From positions 1-25,632 of the IMG/VR virus record IMGVR_UViG_3300040815_001936: a stretch of DNA of 25,632 bases, one strand, 5' to 3'. This stretch comes from a virus. Each line of letters starts with the position of its first letter. Positions within the stretch are counted from its first letter, which is position 1. The notes below the pieces were generated by a model. The model had not been told where the DNA came from. It saw only the letters and a program-made list of their open reading frames with translations, and did no database searches. The translations under genes and the position numbers were made by a program. Positions 16,769-23,378 of the stretch are shown one piece after another.

Positions 16769-18193
16769 TTACCAAGCGTGACAAACAACTTGTCCTGCAT
16801 CAGCAAACATGACATCAAAGCCACGACGCTGAGTAGCAACCAGTACTCGACGCTGATTTTCAACATCGTAGTCTGATTCAACAGTTACACCACGTAATAC
16901 TGGTACAAGGAAGTTACGAGTATTGACAGCAACACCCCAAACCTTGTTAGCAGTTTTACCGGCAGTAAACTCGTCACAAACGATAATGGGTGAGCCATAA
17001 GCCTGACCAATTTCGCCTGAAATCTTAGTAGCGCGATCGCCACCAACCAAGTTTACATCTTGGAATTCAGCATCATCAAGCAAATCGTAGTATGCATCTA
17101 AAGATACAACATAAACTACGTCTGAAGGACGACGACCGTATTTACCCATTGCTTGACGCATATTCAACAAAGCAGCAGTAGTAGCAGTAACACTAGCTGC
17201 ACCAGCAGAAGCACCAGTATCAAGCTTCTTGCTAGCAGCAATAGCCTGCTGGATAAGACCAGTTTGGCCCCCAGCGTTTACTACTTCAGCACTATGACCA
17301 GCTTGAAGAATTGAATGCTCAATAGCGCGTGCATGAGCACGTACCATAGCTTCACGAATCAAAGGAAGAATAGGCATAATTGCATCTTCTTCAGTTTCAT
17401 TAGCCATGAAAGACTTAGAAACCAACTTTTCTACGGTCAAGACTTTGCTACCTAAGCCAATACCAGCGTTAGCGCCGGGAGAAGCTTCATCACGATCGCC
17501 TAAGTTACCCTTGAAGGCAGAACCTGCGCCGGTGCCGGCAGCATTGCTACCAAGCCACTCTGCGTAACCTGCATCAGGCATAGTTGGGATAACCATAGAA
17601 GCAGCATTCATCTGAATCTTACGGAAAAGAGGGTCAAGAACGAGTTCAAGCTCAATATCGCGCTGAATAGCGGTAGATACTGTTGACTCAAAGTCCGCAG
17701 TAGTAGAAGTAGGAACAGTTACACCAGAGCTGGCATTAACTTTTTCCATGATAGAACGACCAAAACGAGTGTCCATACCTTTATTAGTAACTACACCCAA
17801 AACGTGTGCATTTACCATATCTTCTTCTGACAATTCAGACTTTTGGCTAGCGCGGTCTGAGAAGACTCGCTTGCTCTGCTGAATTTTTTCAATTTCAGCG
17901 GCTTTTTCTTTCAGTTCATTTTGCAATGAACCAATAATTTCTGCATGGTCAGCGTCTTTAGCACTCATTTTTGCTTCGACGTCAGCCATTAAACGTTCTG
18001 CACCACTAGATACAGCGGTTGCAATTTGAGCTTCTTGTGCAGACTTCTGAGCTTCGGCTTCGGCAGCAGCTTTTTGTTCTGCTTCCAATCGCGTTTTCTC
18101 TTCTGACTTGCGTTCAGCTTCTTTCATTGCCATTGCAGTTGCGGTCTTTTCGACAGCAGCAGCCACAATCGCATCAATATCGATATCACTCAT
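16769..18193 (-). CDS. Internal in-frame product: delta domain plus major capsid protein
   Basis: An ATG in frame with the fusion (its codon 205, MSDIDIDAIVAAAVEK) has a perfect AGGAG six bases upstream, better than the site of the full-length TTG start. Initiation here gives a 474-residue protein with an N-terminal coiled coil and an HK97-fold body, about the layout of a normal HK97-type capsid precursor. A phage needs hundreds of capsid subunits and few proteases, so the nested start would solve the stoichiometry problem of the fusion. This is inferred; no data on the protein are in the sequence. Confidence 0.72.
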   Translation of the reverse strand: MSDIDIDAIVAAAVEKTATAMAMKEAERKSEEKTRLEAEQKAAAEAEAQKSAQEAQIATAVSSGAERLMADVEAKMSAKDADHAEIIGSLQNELKEKAAEIEKIQQSKRVFSDRASQKSELSEEDMVNAHVLGVVTNKGMDTRFGRSIMEKVNASSGVTVPTSTTADFESTVSTAIQRDIELELVLDPLFRKIQMNAASMVIPTMPDAGYAEWLGSNAAGTGAGSAFKGNLGDRDEASPGANAGIGLGSKVLTVEKLVSKSFMANETEEDAIMPILPLIREAMVRAHARAIEHSILQAGHSAEVVNAGGQTGLIQQAIAASKKLDTGASAGAASVTATTAALLNMRQAMGKYGRRPSDVVYVVSLDAYYDLLDDAEFQDVNLVGGDRATKISGEIGQAYGSPIIVCDEFTAGKTANKVWGVAVNTRNFLVPVLRGVTVESDYDVENQRRVLVATQRRGFDVMFADAGQVVCHAW

Positions 18194-18805
18194 AGTTTTC
18201 TCCTGTGCTTCGACTTTATCAGAGTCGGTAGGCATTGATTCGTTAACGGAATCTAGATGTTTTTCAGTTTCCTGAAGGTTATTAGATTCTGTTAAGGAAT
18301 CTACTGTTTTGAAAGATTTCTTGAAGTCTTCATATTCTGAATCAGAGTTAAAAGACTTAGCAAGAGAAAAGGTAGCAGCTTGGTTAGCAGGAACCGTAAC
18401 TACGGAAACCTCCAATAACTCTGCGTCCTTAATCTTATATCCATCGGTTTCGGTCATATACTCCGCATCCTTGACTCGAAACCCGACTGAAAAAGCTCCA
18501 AGGACGCCTTCTTTAATTAACTCTCCTACATGTCCAGCAGATTTAGCAATTTTTGCTTTTAGCTGCAGACCATTGTCGTTAGTACCAAGCGAAATTGCTC
18601 GGCCAATCGGCTGGTTGTAGTCGTGATTAAAAAGAATAACTGGATTGTTTAAATAGTTTTGAAGTCCACCCTTTGTCCAGGCTTCAGATTCAATAATATC
18701 TCCAACTCGGTCAGTACTATTAGTACTGGCCATACCTGTGATATGGAGATCATCCCCATCTTCATAGGCTTTAAAAGTGGAGCCAATATGAAAAATTTTA
18801 TTCAA
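16769..18805 (-). CDS. Prohead protease-scaffold-major capsid protein fusion
   Basis: One 678-residue frame joins two usually separate HK97-type genes. Residues 1-150 are a prohead protease of the S78 type: GMAST ... DRVGDII, LFNHDY with likely catalytic His61, GAFSVGFRV with likely nucleophile Ser106, and an acidic residue near 129-132 (LLEVSVVTVPANQA). Residues 150-205 are a polar linker. Residues 205-305 form an Ala/Glu/Lys-rich coiled coil like the HK97 delta (scaffold) domain. About 320-678 is the HK97-fold capsid protein. The start is TTG with GGAG six bases upstream, overlapping the previous gene by 8 bases. A strong internal start at Met205 would give scaffold-capsid alone. The protease is expected to remove the coiled coil during maturation. 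Confidence 0.9.
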   Translation of the reverse strand: MNKIFHIGSTFKAYEDGDDLHITGMASTNSTDRVGDIIESEAWTKGGLQNYLNNPVILFNHDYNQPIGRAISLGTNDNGLQLKAKIAKSAGHVGELIKEGVLGAFSVGFRVKDAEYMTETDGYKIKDAELLEVSVVTVPANQAATFSLAKSFNSDSEYEDFKKSFKTVDSLTESNNLQETEKHLDSVNESMPTDSDKVEAQEKTMSDIDIDAIVAAAVEKTATAMAMKEAERKSEEKTRLEAEQKAAAEAEAQKSAQEAQIATAVSSGAERLMADVEAKMSAKDADHAEIIGSLQNELKEKAAEIEKIQQSKRVFSDRASQKSELSEEDMVNAHVLGVVTNKGMDTRFGRSIMEKVNASSGVTVPTSTTADFESTVSTAIQRDIELELVLDPLFRKIQMNAASMVIPTMPDAGYAEWLGSNAAGTGAGSAFKGNLGDRDEASPGANAGIGLGSKVLTVEKLVSKSFMANETEEDAIMPILPLIREAMVRAHARAIEHSILQAGHSAEVVNAGGQTGLIQQAIAASKKLDTGASAGAASVTATTAALLNMRQAMGKYGRRPSDVVYVVSLDAYYDLLDDAEFQDVNLVGGDRATKISGEIGQAYGSPIIVCDEFTAGKTANKVWGVAVNTRNFLVPVLRGVTVESDYDVENQRRVLVATQRRGFDVMFADAGQVVCHAW
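18191..18204 (-). promoter_or_regulatory. Internal ribosome binding site for capsid protein
   Basis: AGGAG (18200-18204), six A-rich spacer bases (AAAACT), then ATG (18191-18193), inside and in frame with the protease-capsid gene. It falls exactly at the border between the linker and the scaffold-like coiled coil. Confidence 0.75.
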
Positions 18806-19121
18806 TTGATTCTCCTTTTATAGATTTTAATTTCTCCAGAGGAGAAAGGTCATCTTCTGAAGCCGGCTCAAGAACGGGCTTTTTCATTGGTTTAGGTTCT
18901 TCAACAGGCTTACTACCAATTGAGTTCCAATCTGCAGGATACATCTGTGCAGCAGTTTTAACGATAGAGTTATAACCCCTACCTCTAAAATATCTTGTTA
19001 AAAGTCTTGGATTGATAGGCCATACGTCTGGTCCTAGCTTATAATATTCACTTCTAGAGGGCACACGTCCCTGCTCATGAAAGAAATCAATCATAACCTT
19101 TAATACTTCGGATTTTGTCAT
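18798..19121 (-). CDS. Small protein of unknown function between portal and protease
   Basis: A 107-residue protein I cannot assign. Residues 3-62 look like a compact helical domain with GRVPSRSEYYKLG (18-30) followed by INPRLLTRYFRGRGYNSIV; this spacing of P-S-x-x-x-Y and R-x-F resembles DNA-binding homing-endonuclease-associated repeats or a winged helix. Residues 70-107 are Pro/Glu/Lys-rich and probably unfolded. The ATG directly follows the portal stop (TAAATG) with GAGG eight bases upstream, and the 3' end overlaps the protease start, so it is translated as part of the head operon. A role in packaging or procapsid assembly is suggested by place only. Confidence 0.6.
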   Translation of the reverse strand: MTKSEVLKVMIDFFHEQGRVPSRSEYYKLGPDVWPINPRLLTRYFRGRGYNSIVKTAAQMYPADWNSIGSKPVEEPKPMKKPVLEPASEDDLSPLEKLKSIKGESIE

Positions 19122-20315
19122 TTAAGTTTCCTCTTGCTCTTGTGGCCTTCCGCCTTCTGCGGGATTTGAAGCTGAGCCTGCAATGTTGGCAGGAACACGT
19201 ATTTCTCCAGCGCCAAAAACCTCGTCGTAGTTTAAAGCTTCTCTTGCTTCGTTGGGTGTAATAATCCCTGCATTTACTAGTGTAGAATAATAGGCTGCTG
19301 AGTCTCTTAGCTCTGGCTGAAGTGCAGGAATGTTACTAATGTCTGGAGTAATTTGATAGCCGAAAAACCTTTCGAGAGCTTTGTTTAACTTTTCTATAAT
19401 AGGAAGAATAGTCTCTAAGTAGTACATTCTGTGATTAGGACGAATATTGGCATTATTACCAGAGTCTAACATAATTGGCGGTACGCCAAGTACTTTTAAT
19501 ACTTCTTTGTTTGCGGAATCAATAGACGATTCGAAGTCTAGCTCACGAAAATTAATATTTGAAATTGAGTCTAACTCCATTCCGCCGTCCAGCACCAATG
19601 GGCGTCTACCGCCACCATCCGGTCTATACCGCGTGACCCAAGATTGAATCATTCTCTCTTTATTTTTCTCACTAATGACAGAGGGTGACTTAATTACCAA
19701 ACCTGGTACAGCGCCATTCTTAAAGAAATTGTCCTGAAATTCACGCATACGTGTAAGCTGAGACATGCTTCGTTGAGCTGCCCTTAAACGACTAGTACCA
19801 CGATAGATGCTATGAAAACTGTTTTCTTTAATATGAATGATTTCATCAGGAGTATAGTCTATACTTGTCTGAAAAGTATAGCCTTGTACATAGGTTCTTT
19901 TATCTGGCTCAATGTCCATGTAATTAGCGGGGAGATGATACAGAGAAACTCCGTCAAAGTATATAAAGATATTTCCATCTAGTATATAGTCGATTATGAG
20001 GTTTCGCTTAAAAGTAGAAACGTCTTGAAAAGGGTTAGGCTCTTTGTTTAACAATAAGTCAACACGAGAACGCCTTATACCTTTGGTTACTGAATTCAAT
20101 CCTTGAATTGGTTCACCTACTCGCAACGGAATTTCAGCTGCATCATCTACAATCATATTTACGGCGCGGTTCACAACTTCAAGGTACTCGTAGTACGCTT
20201 TATAGTTATGTACGATTTCTCTAGAAGCAATAGGGCCCGAGCCTTCGAGACTTACTACAATCTCTTCTTGCGCGGGATTTAACTTTTCCTGTTTCCAGAA
20301 ATCATACCAAGCCAT
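19122..20315 (-). CDS. Portal protein (HK97 family)
   Basis: A 397-residue protein of typical HK97-portal length. Recognisable features are the early RAVNMIVDDAAEIPL helix (50-64), LLLNKEPNPFQ (87-97), the NFFKNGAVPGLVI segment (196-208), the EVLKVLGVPPIML motif (271-283), and the C-terminal GIITPNEAREALNYD (350-364), the family's classic G-x-x-x-x-N-E-x-R signature. Twelve copies form the ring through which DNA is packaged and ejected, and which nucleates the procapsid and binds TerL. The ATG overlaps the HNH gene by 14 bases with a poor Shine-Dalgarno, so translation is probably coupled. Confidence 0.95.
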   Translation of the reverse strand: MAWYDFWKQEKLNPAQEEIVVSLEGSGPIASREIVHNYKAYYEYLEVVNRAVNMIVDDAAEIPLRVGEPIQGLNSVTKGIRRSRVDLLLNKEPNPFQDVSTFKRNLIIDYILDGNIFIYFDGVSLYHLPANYMDIEPDKRTYVQGYTFQTSIDYTPDEIIHIKENSFHSIYRGTSRLRAAQRSMSQLTRMREFQDNFFKNGAVPGLVIKSPSVISEKNKERMIQSWVTRYRPDGGGRRPLVLDGGMELDSISNINFRELDFESSIDSANKEVLKVLGVPPIMLDSGNNANIRPNHRMYYLETILPIIEKLNKALERFFGYQITPDISNIPALQPELRDSAAYYSTLVNAGIITPNEAREALNYDEVFGAGEIRVPANIAGSASNPAEGGRPQEQEET

Positions 20316-20685
20316 ATTTTTCTCGTTGTATTTCTACCCAGCGCTTCTGCTTTTCTGCAGTGTGAAGCGGGGGGTTTCTTCCGTAAATGGAATGTAGTTT
20401 CAGATGATGATCGTGACATAGGGTGACTGTTTCAGTGTAAAGTTCAGCCCAGTTATCATCTATAAATTCGTCTCTCCAGATTATTAAATACTCATCTGTG
20501 TAATGGTCTGGACGAAGCTTTTGCTTCTCACTTAACCATTTACGCAGTAAAGGAGCTAGAGTATGGAAATGGTGAAAGTCTAACTTTATCTTAACGCCGC
20601 ATATCCGACATTCAGAACCCTTCTCGTACTTCGATTTTGCCCTATCTCGGATGTATTTTACTGGGTCTCTTTTTAATTCTACCAT
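20302..20685 (-). CDS. HNH-type zinc-binding nuclease-like protein
   Basis: A 127-residue protein with the pattern C26-x2-C29, then D36-F-H-H39-x-H41, and C90-x2-H93-H94-x3-H98: two metal-binding pairs framing the HH of an HNH fold. In many HK97-like phages an HNH protein is encoded next to the terminase and portal and is needed for terminase cutting at cos; that role is plausible here because it lies between TerL and portal. It could also be a mobile homing-type endonuclease. ATG start with no Shine-Dalgarno; a near-consensus promoter ends only 12 bases upstream, so the mRNA leader would be about six bases. Confidence 0.8.
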   Translation of the reverse strand: MVELKRDPVKYIRDRAKSKYEKGSECRICGVKIKLDFHHFHTLAPLLRKWLSEKQKLRPDHYTDEYLIIWRDEFIDDNWAELYTETVTLCHDHHLKLHSIYGRNPPLHTAEKQKRWVEIQREKYGLV

Positions 20686-20697
20686 CTAATTTTAATC

Positions 20698-20726
20698 ATT
20701 ATAGCTATAGGTCAGTTGAAAGTCAA
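20698..20726 (-). promoter_or_regulatory. Sigma-70-like promoter, TTGACT-17-TATAAT, before HNH gene
   Basis: -35 TTGACT at 20721-20726, 17-base spacer, -10 TATAAT at 20698-20703, in the 61-base gap between TerL and HNH. The block AAAAATAATTCTTGAC around the -35 is identical over 16 bases to that of the promoter at 11423-11451. The expected start near 20691 leaves a leader of about six bases without a Shine-Dalgarno. It would drive HNH, portal and capsid genes. Confidence 0.8.
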
Positions 20727-20746
20727 GAATTATTTTTACTCGGTGT

Positions 20747-22027
20747 TTAAAATGTTGGAGCGTTCTCTTCAAAACTGTAAAGTGCGTATCTCAACGCGTC
20801 TGCCATGTGAGAAGATGAATCGTGAACGGGCTTCTCTCGAATCAAGTTGGGATTCGGGTCCCATCTATACATATCTAGTGAGCGCAATGTTTCGGTGCAG
20901 CTCGAGTCTACGATAAGACGATCGTTATCAATAAGACTTGCCACATGACCAATCCCGTCAACCACCGATTTCTTGGCGTTGATAGTAGAAATATCATACT
21001 GCTGTGCAAGATCGAATCTTGTCTGTGCGGCGGCTGCATCGATAAAACAATAGTCGACCTCTCTTCTTTCAATAATTTCACCAAGGAAGCCAGCATGTTC
21101 CTCTGTCGTGCGTTCTGCCGCATAATACTCTTCCATTAAATAATATTTGTGTCCGTCATATGCGATACAACAAAATGCTGTGGGGTCTTTAAAACCTACG
21201 TCAAGCCCCGAGATAATATCGCAGCCTGTAAAATCCATTTCTGATAAGTCTTGCACGCACTTATCAAAGTTAAGTGTCCAAATCTGTCCTTCAAACACAT
21301 TAAAGTCTGCTTCATATTCCTGAGCAAATTCTGCGGTTGACATAGAACGTCGTGCTTCCGCAATATCAGTTTCTGAAGCTCTTGGGTTATCATGCCAAGT
21401 TGCTTTTATGCTTACCCACTCCTCAAAATCATCGGTGAACCCACGATTAAAAAAGCGACTAAACCAATTATTCCTTCCACGAGGAGTACTAATAAAGAGA
21501 GCTTTAGATCCCGGCTTATCGAGTGTTGGCCTGATAGCAACATTAAACGCTGTCTCTCCATCTGCCAATGCGGCCTCATCAAAGAGAACAAAGTCATAGC
21601 TCCTCCCTACAACAGAATCAATCTGATTTACAGACCCTAGTCTAACAGTAGACCCATTCGTTAATTCAATTACACGATCTTTCGCGTTATCTCGTGCTAC
21701 TTCTAAGTCGAAATGCTTTATTAAATTGCGTTGTAAATCGAATGAAATGTTAGAAAGATTGTAGTTAGGACTAACAATAAGTACATGACATCCAGGAACG
21801 AGGGCGACGCATTGGGCGATAATATTTCCAATATAGGTCTTCCCTTGACGACGACTAAGAGCGCCAACAATGAAACGATACTTATCTGAATTAATAGCAT
21901 TTATTAAGGCCACCTGAGAAGGAATTGCCTCTATACCTAGCAATTCCAGATATTGTTCAATAGGTACTTTTAGAAATTTACCTGGTACTATATTATCGAG
22001 AACTATGTCTCGTCTGCTGACTTCCAT
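20747..22027 (-). CDS. terL: Terminase large subunit
   Basis: A 426-residue DNA-packaging motor with both domains. The ATPase part has a Walker A variant SRRQGKT (58-64), Walker B VLFDEAA (147-153, Asp150/Glu151) and the coupling motif STPRG (180-184). The nuclease part has three spaced acidic residues of the RNase H-like fold: Asp276 (SGLDVGF), Asp330 (CFIDAAA) and Asp410 (HMADALRYAL). It cuts concatemers and translocates DNA into the procapsid through the portal. The ATG lies 25 bases inside the preceding gene with a weak upstream site. The gene is followed by a gap holding a new promoter. No part is missing. The packaging type (cos or pac) cannot be told from the protein alone. Confidence 0.96.
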   Translation of the reverse strand: MEVSRRDIVLDNIVPGKFLKVPIEQYLELLGIEAIPSQVALINAINSDKYRFIVGALSRRQGKTYIGNIIAQCVALVPGCHVLIVSPNYNLSNISFDLQRNLIKHFDLEVARDNAKDRVIELTNGSTVRLGSVNQIDSVVGRSYDFVLFDEAALADGETAFNVAIRPTLDKPGSKALFISTPRGRNNWFSRFFNRGFTDDFEEWVSIKATWHDNPRASETDIAEARRSMSTAEFAQEYEADFNVFEGQIWTLNFDKCVQDLSEMDFTGCDIISGLDVGFKDPTAFCCIAYDGHKYYLMEEYYAAERTTEEHAGFLGEIIERREVDYCFIDAAAAQTRFDLAQQYDISTINAKKSVVDGIGHVASLIDNDRLIVDSSCTETLRSLDMYRWDPNPNLIREKPVHDSSSHMADALRYALYSFEENAPTF

Positions 22028-22215
22028 TCTTCATCACACTCGCAAGGGTCACATTCACATTCTTCACACTCTACAGGAGCTTCTTCTGTTTTCTCTACAG
22101 GGGCTTCTTTCATTACTGCTTGGTGAATTCCTGCAGCTTTTAGGGCTTCTTCTTCTGTAGCATATTTTGCTGATGAGCCAGCTACTTTCCACATATTGCC
22201 TTTTTTAAAAATCAT
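22003..22215 (-). CDS. Small acidic Cys-rich protein
   Basis: A 70-residue protein of unknown function. Residues 1-30 (GNMWKVAGSSAKYATEEEA) look like a tiny folded unit with a Trp-Lys-Val strand; residues 35-48 are Pro/Glu-rich. Then five cysteines occur within 11 residues as C50-x2-C53-x-C55-x2-C58-x-C60, embedded in Glu and Asp. Such spacing is seen in metallothionein-like and other metal-binding peptides, but no family is assigned. AGGA lies before the ATG, and it shares ATGA with the upstream gene and overlaps TerL by 25 bases. The tight coupling on both sides makes it a real gene. Confidence 0.72.
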   Translation of the reverse strand: MIFKKGNMWKVAGSSAKYATEEEALKAAGIHQAVMKEAPVEKTEEAPVECEECECDPCECDEEWKSADET

Positions 22216-22445
22216 AGTATGTTTCCTGATGCCAATAATCCTGCTAAGAAGAGGATAAGGGCTCCGCCTACTGTCCAGACGAGTTTATGAAGTTTATCGA
22301 TGGATTGCTGCATTTCTTTATATCGAATACGGCTATCTTCCGAAGCTTTCTTTACTTCATTAAATATAGTTTTCCATCGTTCTTCACAAACTGCTTCGTG
22401 GGTACGAAAGTCTGTAAGAAGGTCATTCTGTTGCTGGGTTTCCAA
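22212..22445 (-). CDS. Coiled-coil protein with one C-terminal membrane segment
   Basis: A 77-residue protein: a hydrophilic, charged helix (about 8-52) likely to form a coiled coil, then one hydrophobic span at about 55-75 (LVWTVGGALILFLAGLLASG). This layout resembles XhlA/haemolysin-type and other small phage membrane proteins sometimes linked to lysis, but no lysis genes are near and the role is unknown. The TTG start with GGAG seven bases upstream lies inside the end of the TerS gene (23-base overlap), and ATGA joins it to the next gene. No signal peptide is present; it would be tail-anchored with the N-terminal part in the cytoplasm. Confidence 0.7.
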   Translation of the reverse strand: METQQQNDLLTDFRTHEAVCEERWKTIFNEVKKASEDSRIRYKEMQQSIDKLHKLVWTVGGALILFLAGLLASGNIL

Positions 22446-22860
22446 GTAGTTTCTCCATTAACTTTCCATAGTTACCTTCGCCGAACGGAGAATTGATTTG
22501 CACATTTTGCTGTTTAATATTTGTAGTAGCTTTTGCTTCTTTCGTATGGTCCACAGTTATTTTATGTGCGAGTGCAATTATATCAACTAGGTCTTTACTG
22601 GAATACTGATCAGAGTCCCTGGCTTCTTGAAGTTTGTTTTCGATTACTTCATCAAGAAGCTCTGCGAGTCTGAAACGATTGCGATATCCTTGGTCTAAAT
22701 AAACCGAGTTAATATAGTCTTTTACGTCACTTTTCTCTAACACTTCGTAAACTTTGTCAGGCGTAACGCCTAGGCTGCCTGCAGCAGTGAGCGCAGACCC
22801 CGTGGACAAATATGCATTTGCCACTTCGAGATTTTCTGGTGCCATCTTTACGAGTTTCAT
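22423..22860 (-). CDS. terS: Terminase small subunit candidate
   Basis: A 145-residue, mainly helical protein two small genes upstream of TerL. Residues 10-45 fit a helix-turn-helix (SALTAAGSLGVTPDKVYEVL), as expected of the DNA-recognising part; a long helical middle (about 60-105) could be the oligomer core; the tail ends in GNYGKLMEKLLGN, which may contact TerL. The annotated ATG lies 6 bases after a promoter's -10 box, so the mRNA would begin at or next to the AUG; Met6 is an alternative start but also lacks a good Shine-Dalgarno. The family call is by fold pattern and position. Confidence 0.75.
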   Translation of the reverse strand: MKLVKMAPENLEVANAYLSTGSALTAAGSLGVTPDKVYEVLEKSDVKDYINSVYLDQGYRNRFRLAELLDEVIENKLQEARDSDQYSSKDLVDIIALAHKITVDHTKEAKATTNIKQQNVQINSPFGEGNYGKLMEKLLGNPATE

Positions 22861-22866
22861 GGATTC

Positions 22867-22895
22867 ATTGTATTATGTTGAGACCAAAAAGTCAA
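22867..22895 (-). promoter_or_regulatory. Sigma-70-like promoter, TTGACT-17-TACAAT, before TerS
   Basis: -35 TTGACT at 22890-22895, 17-base spacer, -10 TACAAT at 22867-22872, in the 44-base gap after the tail chaperone gene. An A-rich stretch precedes the -35 as in the other two promoters. Six bases separate the -10 from the ATG, which places the expected transcription start on the A of the start codon. Confidence 0.78.
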
Positions 22896-22904
22896 GATAT
22901 TTTT

Positions 22905-23378
22905 TTAAGAGGGTTCTGTTGGCCAGACAACATTCTCTGGGTCATCCAGGTCTGCGGGAAGATTCGCCATTATATCTCGAAGGGATTGGCGATAAGTACG
23001 CCACTCTGCTTTTTTCTCGTCTGATAGGGGGGAATCGTTTGCTTGAGTCCAGTCTGAGGAAGAAAGTTTTATATGCCTAAGATATCTTACTTCTTGAAGT
23101 AACGTAGTAGTATTTACAACCCACTCACTATCTCCGTCCCACACATACCACTGAGTAGGTTTAGGGCCTCTAGAAGCCCAGTAATTATCTCTCCAAAAAT
23201 TTTCATCTAAAAACTGTGCTGGGTCAGAAAAATTTAAAGACTCTATTTCAGTATCCCTAATTAATCTAATAGTAAGATCATTTACTATAGTTCCGTCTTC
23301 TGGAATAACTCCTGAGACTCCAGTTATGTTTCTAATGTTACCTTCGCTATCTACGTAGGCTAACCAGGCTATGCCCAT
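22905..23378 (-). CDS. Phage tail (fibre) assembly chaperone, Phage_tail_APC type
   Basis: A 157-residue protein whose C-terminal 60 residues carry the familiar signature of this group: R-x2-H/N-x-x-L near 101, SSDWTQ (107-112) followed by D-x-P-L-S, then EWRTYRQSLRDI (125-136) and VVWPTEP at the end. Such proteins help fold or attach distal tail or fibre proteins. The first 90 residues are beta-rich and specific to this phage, possibly the part that meets its client, which could be one of the Ig-like proteins encoded upstream. AGGAG eight bases before the ATG; it overlaps the oxygenase gene by 32 bases. Confidence 0.85.
   Translation of the reverse strand: MGIAWLAYVDSEGNIRNITGVSGVIPEDGTIVNDLTIRLIRDTEIESLNFSDPAQFLDENFWRDNYWASRGPKPTQWYVWDGDSEWVVNTTTLLQEVRYLRHIKLSSSDWTQANDSPLSDEKKAEWRTYRQSLRDIMANLPADLDDPENVVWPTEPS

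Noticed and set aside
22754-23080. 108-codon plus-strand frame across the TerS promoter
   Set aside because: It runs antisense through TerS, the promoter and the tail chaperone gene, all well supported, and has no recognisable domain.
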